DNA of 64,000 nt, from positions 83,508 to 147,507 of the forward strand of contig CAIVGN010000127.1 in assembly GCA_903905455.1 (NCBI GenBank), written 5' to 3'. Both the position numbers and the translations under genes were made by a program. Source of the DNA: an uncultured Archangium sp. (lineage in GTDB: Bacteria > Myxococcota > Myxococcia > Myxococcales > Myxococcaceae). Shown here piece after piece: positions 50,766 to 58,368 of this stretch. The notes beneath the pieces were generated by a model that worked only from the letters and a program-made list of their open reading frames with translations, was not told the origin of the DNA and did no database searches. Positions within the stretch are counted from its first letter, which is position 1. Each line of letters starts with the position of its first letter.

Positions 50766-51803
50766 CTACCGCGAGGGCCCGAACATCCAGTCGATGAGCT
50801 GCGCGCGCTTGTTGCCGCGCACCGAGGCGCTCGCCGTGACCCTGGGGCTCCAGGTGACGCCGAGGGTGCGCTGGGCCCGGGCCAGCCACTGGGGCAACTC
50901 GGCCAGGGTGCAGGTGCCCAGGCCGAGATCATCACGCGCGACCCCGTCATTCCTGAAGGAGGTCCCCGGGTACGGCGGCTGGAGGCTGGATTCGGTGACG
51001 TACACGCCGAGCCAGGTCGCGCGGGTGCTGTCGATGTTCACCGAGGCCTGGATGCGCGGCACCCGGGAGGTCGCTTCCTCGCTCCCGAACGAGACGCGCA
51101 GGGAGAAGGTGTCGACCTCGAAGCCGAGGCCGCGAACCCAGTCGAGCACTGGCGAGGCGTCGTTGCGCGCGTCGAGGCGAGCCCTGACGGTCGCGAGCAT
51201 GGCCTGCATTCCCGGGGTGGGCGCGGCGTACTTCGAGAGTCGCTCGAGGCGGTCGAGCATCGCGGACTGGTCCTTCTCGGCGCGGCTGAAGTGCGGCAGC
51301 AGCGCGTCGATGGAGGTGTCGGAGCCGTCGAGGGCGAGCACCGCGAGCATGTCGAGTGGCGGAGCGTCGCAGCCCACGACCGCCGCCTGGATGCCGGCGA
51401 GCAGCGCGGGTTGCGTCGCGAGGCCCTGGAGCTTGGCGCGGCGCTGCTTCGCGCCCCAGGCGTAGGTCGTCTGCAGGTCGAGCAACGCGACGAGGGCCGC
51501 GCGCCACGACGGGACGCTGACGGGTGGGACCACCTCGCGCAGGAACACGCTCCAGGCGACGCGGGGGTGTGTGGCTTCGAGCTGCGCGAGCACCGCCTCG
51601 ATGACCGCGAGCGGGAGCACCTGGGCCTTGCGGGCGAACAGCCAGCTCGATTCTCCGCGCACGAGGGAGACCGCCGCGTCGGCGGCGAGCCGGGGATCGA
51701 CGTCGTCGGGCAGGCGCTGCAGCGTCTCGAGGAGATCTCGGCGCCCGGTCTCGCGCAACCGGGCCTCGGCTTCGGCCCGGGGGATCGGTTTCTTCGAGCT
51801 CAT
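50766..51803 (-). CDS. Soluble HEAT-like protein, unknown function
   Basis: ATG 51803 yields a 345-residue cytosolic protein. Residues about 1-220 consist of helix pairs with a HEAT-like pattern (DVDPRLAADAAVSLVRGESSW; SWRAALVALLDLQTTYAWGAKQ; LDMLAVLALDGSDTSIDALLPHF). The C-terminal 100 residues switch to a beta-rich domain (GLGFEVDTFSLRVSFGSEE, VPRIQASVNIDSTRATWLGVYV). Similar proteins occur in myxobacteria in families without a name, and some related architectures are found in polymorphic-toxin immunity loci, which I cannot confirm here. It is separated from the PepD gene on the other strand by about 95 bases. Confidence 0.65.
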   Translation of the reverse strand: MSSKKPIPRAEAEARLRETGRRDLLETLQRLPDDVDPRLAADAAVSLVRGESSWLFARKAQVLPLAVIEAVLAQLEATHPRVAWSVFLREVVPPVSVPSWRAALVALLDLQTTYAWGAKQRRAKLQGLATQPALLAGIQAAVVGCDAPPLDMLAVLALDGSDTSIDALLPHFSRAEKDQSAMLDRLERLSKYAAPTPGMQAMLATVRARLDARNDASPVLDWVRGLGFEVDTFSLRVSFGSEEATSRVPRIQASVNIDSTRATWLGVYVTESSLQPPYPGTSFRNDGVARDDLGLGTCTLAELPQWLARAQRTLGVTWSPRVTASASVRGNKRAQLIDWMFGPSR

Positions 51804-51887
51804 GGGAGGCTCATCTCGTCGAGAAGCACACATCGGTTTCTAGCGTGACGCTCCGCACTTCGGAGCCCCTTTGCGCCGCGCGCTTCG

Positions 51888-51893
51888 TACGAT
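51888..51893 (+). promoter_or_regulatory. Candidate -10 element (TACGAT) favouring the GTG start of pepD
   Basis: TACGAT, seven bases, GTG at 51901. The box overlaps the alternative ATG at 51892. Confidence 0.4.
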
Positions 51894-51900
51894 GCGCGCC

Positions 51901-53391
51901 GTGAATACCCCGACCTCCGCCGACCCCGTCTTCACTGGCCTGCAGCCTTCCGCCGTGTGGGCGCACTTCGCCACCCTGTGCCGCATTCCCCGCCCCTCGA
52001 AGCACGAGGAGGCGTTGCGCGAGCACCTGCACGCGTGGGCGAAGCAGCAGGGCCTCGCCGCGCGCGTCGACGCCGCGGGCAACCTCATCGTCTCCAAGCC
52101 CGCGAGCGCCGGCTGCGAAGCGGCCCCGGGCATCGTGCTCCAGGCGCACCTCGACATGGTCACGCAGAAGAACAGCGACACCACGCACGACTTCATGCGC
52201 GACCCGATTCGCCCGGTGCAGCGCGAGGGGTGGCTGGTGGCCGAGGGCACCACGCTGGGCGCGGACAACGGCATCGGCGTGTCGCTGATGCTCGCGGTGC
52301 TCGAAGACCGCGGACTGGTGCACGGGCCCATCGAGGCGCTGTTCACCGTCGACGAAGAGGCCGGCATGGGCGGGGCGCAGGGCCTCGAAGCGGGCACCCT
52401 CAAGGGCCGGCTGATGCTCAACCTCGACACCGAAGAATGGGGCGAGTTCTACTTAGGCTGCGCGGGAGGCATCGACGTCAACGTGTCGCGGCCCGGGGGT
52501 GCGGCGCCGATGCCGACCGGGCACACCGTGCAGACGCTGACGCTGCGCGGCCTGCGCGGGGGCCACTCCGGGGTGGACATTCACGAGGGGCGCGGCAACG
52601 CCATCAAGCTCCTGGTGCGGGTGCTGCACGGGCTGGTGCCGGAGTGCGGGCTCAAGCTGGTGGCGCTGCAGGGCGGCACGGCGCGCAACGCGCTGGCCCG
52701 CGAGGCCTTCGCTACCGTGGCGGTACCTACCGGGTCGCTGCCGGCGTTGAACGCGGCGCTCGGGCGTTGGGAGACGTTGCTCCAGGGCGAGCTGAGCGGC
52801 GTGGAGACGGGCCTGAGCCTGAAGGCGAGCGCCCCCGAAGGCGCGATGCCCACCACGGTGATCGACGCGGCCGAGCAGCGCATCTGGCTCGAGAGCCTCC
52901 ACGCGGCCCCGCACGGGGTGAAGCGCATGAGCGTGAAGGTGCCCGGCGTGGTCGAGACCTCGAACAACCTGGGCGTCATCTCGCTCACGCCCGAGGGGGG
53001 CAGCGGCAACTTCATGGTGCGCTCGCTGCTCGACAGCGGAAGCCGGGCGCTGGCCGAGGAGATCGTCAGCCTCTTCTCGCTCACCGGCACCACCGCGCAG
53101 ACCGAAGGCCACTACCCGGGCTGGGCGCCGAACCCCCAGTCGCCGCTGCTCGCGCTGTGCCAGCGCACCTACTCGGAGCGCCACGGGCAGCAGGCGCACG
53201 TGCAGGTGATCCACGCCGGGCTCGAGTGCGGGATCCTCGCGGCGGGGCACCCGGGCATGGACATCGTGTCCTTCGGGCCGACGATTCGCGGGGCGCACGC
53301 GCCCGGTGAGCGGGTGGAGATCGAGTCCGTGGGGCGCTGCCACGCGCTGCTGACGGCCATCCTCGCGGAGACGACGCGCCTGCGTTCCTGA
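51901..53391 (+). CDS. pepD: Aminoacyl-histidine dipeptidase (PepD, M20C family)
   Basis: With GTG 51901 the protein is 496 residues (E. coli PepD is 485). Features: FTGLQPSAVWAHFATLCRIPRPSKHEE at the start, the zinc-binding QAHLDMVTQ and GADNGIGVSLML, the catalytic VDEEAGMGGAQGL, and HAGLECGILA near the end. The lid domain lies in the middle (about 215-390). PepD hydrolyses X-His dipeptides such as carnosine in the cytosol and often has broad dipeptidase activity. ATG 51892 is an alternative start. It appears monocistronic, adjacent to a convergent histidine kinase gene. Confidence 0.93.
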   Translation: MNTPTSADPVFTGLQPSAVWAHFATLCRIPRPSKHEEALREHLHAWAKQQGLAARVDAAGNLIVSKPASAGCEAAPGIVLQAHLDMVTQKNSDTTHDFMRDPIRPVQREGWLVAEGTTLGADNGIGVSLMLAVLEDRGLVHGPIEALFTVDEEAGMGGAQGLEAGTLKGRLMLNLDTEEWGEFYLGCAGGIDVNVSRPGGAAPMPTGHTVQTLTLRGLRGGHSGVDIHEGRGNAIKLLVRVLHGLVPECGLKLVALQGGTARNALAREAFATVAVPTGSLPALNAALGRWETLLQGELSGVETGLSLKASAPEGAMPTTVIDAAEQRIWLESLHAAPHGVKRMSVKVPGVVETSNNLGVISLTPEGGSGNFMVRSLLDSGSRALAEEIVSLFSLTGTTAQTEGHYPGWAPNPQSPLLALCQRTYSERHGQQAHVQVIHAGLECGILAAGHPGMDIVSFGPTIRGAHAPGERVEIESVGRCHALLTAILAETTRLRS

Positions 53392-53406
53392 ACGCGAGGG
53401 GCCGGG

Positions 53407-54498
53407 TCAGCCAACCTCGGCCAGGGGCAGTGACAAGGTGAAGGTCGTGCCCCGGCCCAGCTCGCTCTGCACGTCGATGGACCCGGCGAGCCGCGAGGCG
53501 ATGGCCGCCACGGTGGTGAGGCCGAGGCCGGTGCCACCTTCCCGTTCGCGGGTGGTGAAGAAGGGGTCGAAGACGCGGGCGCAGGTGGCCGCGTCCATGC
53601 CTCGGCCGGTGTCGGCCACGCGGAGCACGGCGCGCGGCCCCCGGGGCGTCATCTGGATGCCGACCTCCACGCGCACCTCTCCGGTGTCGGCGATGGCGTG
53701 GCGGGCGTTGAGTACCAGGTTCATCAACACCTGCTCGAGCAACACCTGGTTGGCGCGCACCGGCACGGGCTGCGGCCCGACGTCGACCACCAGCCGGGCC
53801 GGCGGGGGCACCAACCGGGCGAGGAGCCATTGGGAGGTGCGCGTCACCTCGTCGAGGGACACCACCTGCAGCGGCGCCACGCGGCTCTTGCTGAAGGCGA
53901 GCAACTGCTGGGCGAGGGCGGCCGCGCGCTCGGTGGCCTCGAGCGACTCGCGGAGTTCGTCGGCGAGCGGCGAGCCGGCGGGGAGGTCTCCCAGGACCGA
54001 CTGGGTCGAGCTGGCGATGACCGTGAGGAGGTTGTTGAAGTCGTGGGCCACGCCGCCGGCGAGGTGCCCGAGGGCCTCGAACTTCTGTTCGCGTTCGCGC
54101 TCGAGTTCGAGGCGGTGTTGGGCGGTGACGTCGCGCGAGAAGAGCACCAGGCCGTGTTCGTGGGGGTTGATGCGCACCTCGAACCAGCTCTCGCCGCCCC
54201 CGGCAGGCGTGAACGGGGTGAGCACCGTGCGCGGCTGGCCGGTGGCCAACGCCTCGGCGAGCCGGGTGACCAGCTCGCTGTGCGCGAGCTCGGGGTACAC
54301 CTCGAGCACGGTGCGACCGAGGAGCGCTTCGCGGGTCTTGCCTCCGTGGCGGCACACCGCCTGGTTCACGTAGAGGTAGCGCCAGTCGGGGCCGAGCAAC
54401 TGCACGCCCTCCCACAAGGCGTCGAAGGTGCTGGCGAAGCGCACCAGTTGCTCTTCTGCCGTGGAGCCAAGCAACCGCGTCACGTCGGTGCTGTTCAC
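53407..54498 (-). CDS. PAS-domain sensor histidine kinase
   Basis: GTG 54498 is chosen because GGGAGG stands six bases upstream. The 363-residue soluble protein has a PAS domain (about 20-125), a HisKA dimerisation domain with His152 in GGVAHDFNNLL (NtrB/DctB-type H-box) and a HATPase domain with an N-box (EQVLMNLVLNARHAI), G1 box (VADTGRGMD) and GTGLGL. No transmembrane segments or receiver domain are present, so it probably senses an internal signal and needs a separate response regulator, which is not next to it. Length and order are normal for a hybrid-free cytosolic kinase. Confidence 0.93.
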   Translation of the reverse strand: MNSTDVTRLLGSTAEEQLVRFASTFDALWEGVQLLGPDWRYLYVNQAVCRHGGKTREALLGRTVLEVYPELAHSELVTRLAEALATGQPRTVLTPFTPAGGGESWFEVRINPHEHGLVLFSRDVTAQHRLELEREREQKFEALGHLAGGVAHDFNNLLTVIASSTQSVLGDLPAGSPLADELRESLEATERAAALAQQLLAFSKSRVAPLQVVSLDEVTRTSQWLLARLVPPPARLVVDVGPQPVPVRANQVLLEQVLMNLVLNARHAIADTGEVRVEVGIQMTPRGPRAVLRVADTGRGMDAATCARVFDPFFTTREREGGTGLGLTTVAAIASRLAGSIDVQSELGRGTTFTLSLPLAEVG

Positions 54499-54609
54499 GC
54501 CAGGCCTCCCGGCCAACCGTCTGGATCTCGTCTCGCTGCCCCCACCGTCTTGCGGTAGGCATCGCAAGCCGATGCGGGCTCGCTGTCAACCCCGGAGGTT
54601 CGCGGGTGG

Positions 54610-55149
54610 CTTCGATGGGAGGCGTGCGTCTCCTGCGATCGGCACCGGTCGTCTCTGGGTTTGGGTGCCCAGGGTCGCCCCAATCCCGTCCTTTCCCCCC
54701 GGGGAAGGGGGAGCGCTCATCTGCCGCGCGGGCTCGACGAGCGCACAGAAATCCGGGGCGTGGCCTCGATTTTCAGGAACGAATCGGTGTTGCTTGAGCC
54801 ACCGTCGGCCCTCGACGATTTTCGTGAGCGGCGACGCGGGGCGCTGAAGCAGCAGCATCTTGAAGCAGCAGGTGCTGCCCTTCGGCAGCCACGACAGGAA
54901 GTCAGATGTTGCTGCCTGGGCGGTTGCTCCGGCGCATGCCAAGACCATCGAGAAGAAGCGTCGGTGTCCTGCGCTGCGAGCGGTCCTGCACATCGAGGCC
55001 ACGCCGCGTCTCCCTCTGAATCCCGTCTGGCCCCCGCGGCGAGCGGTCCCCTTTCCCCGGGGGGAAAGGAAGGGATTGGGGCGAACCCCGGCACCCACAC
55101 AAAGAAGCGAACTGTGCCGATCGCAGGAGACGCAATCCTCCCATCGAAG
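54610..55149. repeat. Dispersed repeat element, complete 540-bp palindromic copy
   Basis: Starts CTTCGATGGGAGGCGTGCGT and ends with the reverse complement of CTTCGATGGGAGGATTGCGT. Terminal inverted repeats of about 105 bp match at roughly nine of ten positions, and weaker symmetry extends further in (GGCGTGGCCTCGAT on both sides). No transposase gene lies inside; internal open frames are not conserved as proteins. The right half is closely matched by the copy at 63734-64000. It fills most of the 720-base gap between the histidine kinase and tetR genes. Confidence 0.85.
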
Positions 55150-55204
55150 TCGCCGCGCGCCTGGTCAATGCGCGCGATGACGGCGCGGACACCGGACTCG
55201 GCGT

Positions 55205-55210
55205 TAGGGT
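55205..55210 (+). promoter_or_regulatory. Candidate -10 element (TAGGGT) for the second tetR gene
   Basis: TAGGGT, seven bases, GTG at 55218. This favours the GTG at 55218 over the GTG at 55209, which overlaps the box. Confidence 0.45.
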
Positions 55211-55217
55211 GCCACTC

Positions 55218-55811
55218 GTGAGTACGGCTCGAAGACCAACCGAAGAGCGCCGCCAACAGATCGCCGAGGCCGCGCTGCGCATCATCAGTGGCAAGGGAGT
55301 GCATCGCCTCACCGCCCAGGAGCTCGGGCGCGAGGTGGGCATCGCCGACGGCACCATCTTTCGTCACTTCAAGGACAAGGCGGAGATCGTCCGTGCGGCC
55401 ATCGCCCACCTCGAGGGCGTGCTCTTCGAGCAGTTCCCCCCCCAGGCCGAAGACCCCCTCGAGCGCCTGCGCCTGTTCTTCGTGGGCCGCCTGACGCTGG
55501 TGCAGCGCATGCCGTCGGTCTTCCTCGCGGCGTTCAGCGATCGCCTCGAGGAGGCCGCGGGCGAAGACGCCGGCGCGGTCCGGTCGATCATCGAGCGCTC
55601 CCAGGCCTTCGTGCGGCAGTGCCTCACCGAGGCCCAGGAACGCGGCCAGATCGACCGCCGGCTGTCCCCTGATGCCCTGACGTTGATGGTCGTGGGCACT
55701 CTGCAGGCAGCCGCCTTTGGGCACCGCCGGGGGGCCTTGAAGAGTCAATTGGACCCCACGACAGTATGGCAAACCATTGAAATCATGCTGACGCTCGGCG
55801 CCAAAAAATAA
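55218..55811 (+). CDS. TetR-family regulator of RND system 2
   Basis: GTG 55218 start; 197 residues. TetR helix-turn-helix at about 8-50 (RRQQIAEAALRIISGKGVHRLTAQELGREVGIADGTIFRHFKDKAEIV), then a helical ligand domain. It is the first gene on the plus strand before the TolC-adaptor-pump cluster; the palindrome at 55826-55847 in the 71-base gap downstream of it is the obvious operator for the pump genes. It does not carry the basic tail seen in the regulator of system 1, and the two regulators are only distantly similar. Confidence 0.92.
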   Translation: MSTARRPTEERRQQIAEAALRIISGKGVHRLTAQELGREVGIADGTIFRHFKDKAEIVRAAIAHLEGVLFEQFPPQAEDPLERLRLFFVGRLTLVQRMPSVFLAAFSDRLEEAAGEDAGAVRSIIERSQAFVRQCLTEAQERGQIDRRLSPDALTLMVVGTLQAAAFGHRRGALKSQLDPTTVWQTIEIMLTLGAKK

Positions 55812-55825
55812 ACAACCAGCTCAGA

Positions 55826-55847
55826 CTTGCAAGTAAGCACTTGCAAG
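55826..55847. promoter_or_regulatory. Candidate TetR operator of RND operon 2
   Basis: CTTGCAAGT-N4-ACTTGCAAG is a perfect 22-bp palindrome, 35 bases upstream of the TolC start at 55883. Half-sites of this type, with ACTTGCAAGT itself self-complementary, are typical of TetR regulators of efflux pumps. Confidence 0.68.
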
Positions 55848-55882
55848 CATACTCATGAGAGGTCTCCTCCAAGGAAGCCTCC

Positions 55883-57235
55883 ATGCGCGCTGCGGCCCCG
55901 TTGCTCTGGCTCTTGATGATCGCTCCCGGCGTGGCCGTGGGCGGTGAGGTGAAGCGGCTCACGGTCGCCGAGGCCCTTTCGCTGGCGGCGGAGCACAGCC
56001 CGGCCCTCGCCTCGCGTCGCGCCGGCCTCGAGGCCGCGGACCACCGCTGGAGCGCCAGCACCGCGCGGCTGTTGCCGAAGCTCTCGCTCAACGTGCGCTA
56101 CACGCGGCTGAGCTACGTCGCGCCGGGCGAAATCACCCTGCCCTTCAGCCTGCCCAACCAGCCGACGCCCGACCCGATTCGGCTGGGGGACGCCATCGAG
56201 AACCAGTTCGCCTCGAGCGTGGTGCTCGAGCAGCCGCTCTTCACCGGGCTCACGCTCATCAACACCCGCGCCGCCGCGCAGCACGCGACGACCGCGGCCG
56301 CCGAGCTGGTGCGACAAGAAGCGCAAGACCTCGCGCTGCGCACCGAGGAGACCTACTTCGGGCTGCTCAAGGCGCGGCAGTTGCTCGAGGTCACCGAGCA
56401 ATCGAACAAGGCCCTGACCGCGCACCTCGAGCGCCTCGAACGCCTGGCCCGCGAAGGCGCCTCGACGCCGCTCGACGTGAGCCGCACCCGCACCCGCCTC
56501 GCCGCCCTGCGGGTGCAGCGGCTCCAGGCGCAGGCCACCGAGGCCGTGGCCCAGCAGGGGCTGCTCACCTTGCTGGGGCTGGAGGCCGACGTGACGCTGG
56601 TGCTGACGCCAGACCTCGACGCCGAGAACGAGGTGCCGCAGCAGGAGCTGCTGGCCCAGGCGCAGGGCCGCCCAGACCTCGCCGCCGCGCGGGCCCAGGC
56701 CGAGGTGAAGGAAGCGCAGGCCCGGGCCGCCGCCGGTGGGCTGTGGCCCCAGGTGGTGCTGCGCGCCGCGGCCCAGTTCGACAGCCCCAACCAGCGCTAC
56801 TTTCCGCTGCGCAACGAGTTCAACCCCAGCTGGGACGCCTCGGTGGTCCTGGCGTGGACGGCGTGGGACTGGGGCGCGACCTGGCACACCCACCGCGCCG
56901 CGGCCCTCGACGCGGTGGCCGCGCGGCACTGGGTCGCCCAGCTCGAAGACGCGGTGCGCTCCGACGTCGAGCGCCGTCGCCTCGAGGTGACCACCGCGGC
57001 TGCGCGCCGCAGCGCATCGGCTGAAGCAGTCGACGTCGCCGCCCAGTCGCTCGAACGGGCCCAGCGCCTGTGTGACGCCGGCCAGGCCCCGTGCATCGGC
57101 GTGCTCGACGCGGAGGCCGAGCTCACCGCGCTGCGCGCCGAGTGGGTGCAGGCCCGCGTCGACCAGCGCCTCGCCGGCAGCCAGCTGCGCCGCGCCATCG
57201 GAACCCTGTCGCTCACCCCGGAAGGCAAGCCATGA
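55883..57235 (+). CDS. TolC-family outer-membrane efflux protein (RND system 2)
   Basis: An AAGGAAG ribosome-binding site lies six to seven bases before ATG 55883. Signal peptide (MRAAAPLLWLLMIAPGVAVG), then two OEP halves of long helices with the usual start LTVAEALSLAAEHSPALASRRAG and a later YFGLLKARQLLEVTEQSNKALTAHLERL. The length (450) is standard. It provides the outer-membrane channel for the second pump. Gene order (TolC, adaptor, pump) differs from system 1 (adaptor, pump, TolC), so the two systems are not recent duplicates. The stop overlaps the adaptor start (ATGA). Confidence 0.93.
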   Translation: MRAAAPLLWLLMIAPGVAVGGEVKRLTVAEALSLAAEHSPALASRRAGLEAADHRWSASTARLLPKLSLNVRYTRLSYVAPGEITLPFSLPNQPTPDPIRLGDAIENQFASSVVLEQPLFTGLTLINTRAAAQHATTAAAELVRQEAQDLALRTEETYFGLLKARQLLEVTEQSNKALTAHLERLERLAREGASTPLDVSRTRTRLAALRVQRLQAQATEAVAQQGLLTLLGLEADVTLVLTPDLDAENEVPQQELLAQAQGRPDLAAARAQAEVKEAQARAAAGGLWPQVVLRAAAQFDSPNQRYFPLRNEFNPSWDASVVLAWTAWDWGATWHTHRAAALDAVAARHWVAQLEDAVRSDVERRRLEVTTAAARRSASAEAVDVAAQSLERAQRLCDAGQAPCIGVLDAEAELTALRAEWVQARVDQRLAGSQLRRAIGTLSLTPEGKP

Positions 57236-58368
57236 ACTCCTCGCAACTGCTGTGGGTCACCCCGTTGTTGGCCCTCGCCGCGTGTCAGCCCCCGCCCCCC
57301 ACCTCGGCGCCGCCCCGCGCGGTGCGGGTCACCGCGGTGACGCTGCGCCCGGTGGCCCACGCAGCCCGCTACTCGGGCGTGCTCGAGTCGAAGACCCAGT
57401 TGGACCTCGCCTTCCGCGTGCCGGGGCGGGTGGCCAGCGTGGGCCAGGTGCTGGTGCCCGGCGCGGCCCCGCGCGCGCTGCAGGAAGGGGACGTGGTGAA
57501 GGCCGGCGAGGTGTTGGCCACGCTGGACCTCGACGACCTCAAGAGCCAGCGCAGCGTCGCGGCCTCGGGGGCGGCGAGCAGCGCGGCCCAGGTGCAGACC
57601 GCGCGCACCGGCCTCGCCCAGGCCGAGCGCGAGGTCGCCCGGGCGCGCAAGCTCTTCGCGCACGGAGACCTGGCCCAGGCCGACCTCGATCGCGCCGAGG
57701 CGGGCTTCGCCACCGCGGGCTCGACGCTGGGCTCCCTCGAGGCCCAGAACCAGTCCCGCCTCGACCAGCTGGCGCTCAGCCGCAGCACGCTGGCCGACGC
57801 CACGCTGCGCAGCCCCATCGACGGGGTGGTGGCGCGCAAGACCATCGACCCCGGCGAGCTGGTGCCGCCCAACGTGCCCGTCTTCAGCATCGTCGACGTC
57901 TCGGAGCTCCGGGTGGTCTTCGGCGTGCCCGACACGCGGGTCAACCTGGTGAAGCTCGGCGCCGCGGTGAACGTGGTGGCCGAGGCGTTGCCGGGGCGTA
58001 CCCTGGCCGCGACGGTCTCGAAGGTGGCGCCCACCGCCGACGCGGCGCTGCGCACCTACGCGGTGGAGCTCACGCTGCCGGGCACCGCGGGCCTGCGCCC
58101 CGGCATGACCGCCACCGCGCTGCTCGGTGACGAGGCCCGGCAAGACGTGCCGGTCCTGCCGCTGTCGGCGGTGGTGAGGAACCCCGGGGGCACGGGCTAC
58201 GTGGTCTTCGGCCTCAAGGATGACGGCACGGTGGAGGTGCTCCCCATCGAGGTCACCGAGCTGCTGGAGAACGACGTCATCGCCTCGGGGCTCAAGCCGG
58301 GGCAGCGGGTGGTCGTCGCCGGGGCCCAGTTCCTGCGCGCGGGTGAAGCGGTCGAGGTGGTGCCGTGA
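57232..58368 (+). CDS. RND periplasmic adaptor lipoprotein (system 2)
   Basis: ATG 57232 gives a signal with lipobox LAAC (Cys18), so unlike the adaptor of system 1 this one is lipid-anchored. HlyD/AcrA order: lipoyl half (LAFRVPGRVASVGQVLVPG), helical hairpin (about 95-165), second lipoyl half (LRSPIDGVVARKTIDPGELVPPN), barrel and membrane-proximal domain (VLPLSAVVRNPGGTGYVVFGL). 378 residues, standard length. It bridges the enlarged pump and TolC. Its stop overlaps the pump start by four bases. Confidence 0.93.
   Translation: MNSSQLLWVTPLLALAACQPPPPTSAPPRAVRVTAVTLRPVAHAARYSGVLESKTQLDLAFRVPGRVASVGQVLVPGAAPRALQEGDVVKAGEVLATLDLDDLKSQRSVAASGAASSAAQVQTARTGLAQAEREVARARKLFAHGDLAQADLDRAEAGFATAGSTLGSLEAQNQSRLDQLALSRSTLADATLRSPIDGVVARKTIDPGELVPPNVPVFSIVDVSELRVVFGVPDTRVNLVKLGAAVNVVAEALPGRTLAATVSKVAPTADAALRTYAVELTLPGTAGLRPGMTATALLGDEARQDVPVLPLSAVVRNPGGTGYVVFGLKDDGTVEVLPIEVTELLENDVIASGLKPGQRVVVAGAQFLRAGEAVEVVP

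Noticed and set aside
54860..55180. Open frames inside the repeat copies (also at 63662-63961)
   Set aside because: The translations partly correspond between copies only because the DNA is similar; there is no common start or stop, and the palindromic DNA explains the similarity.
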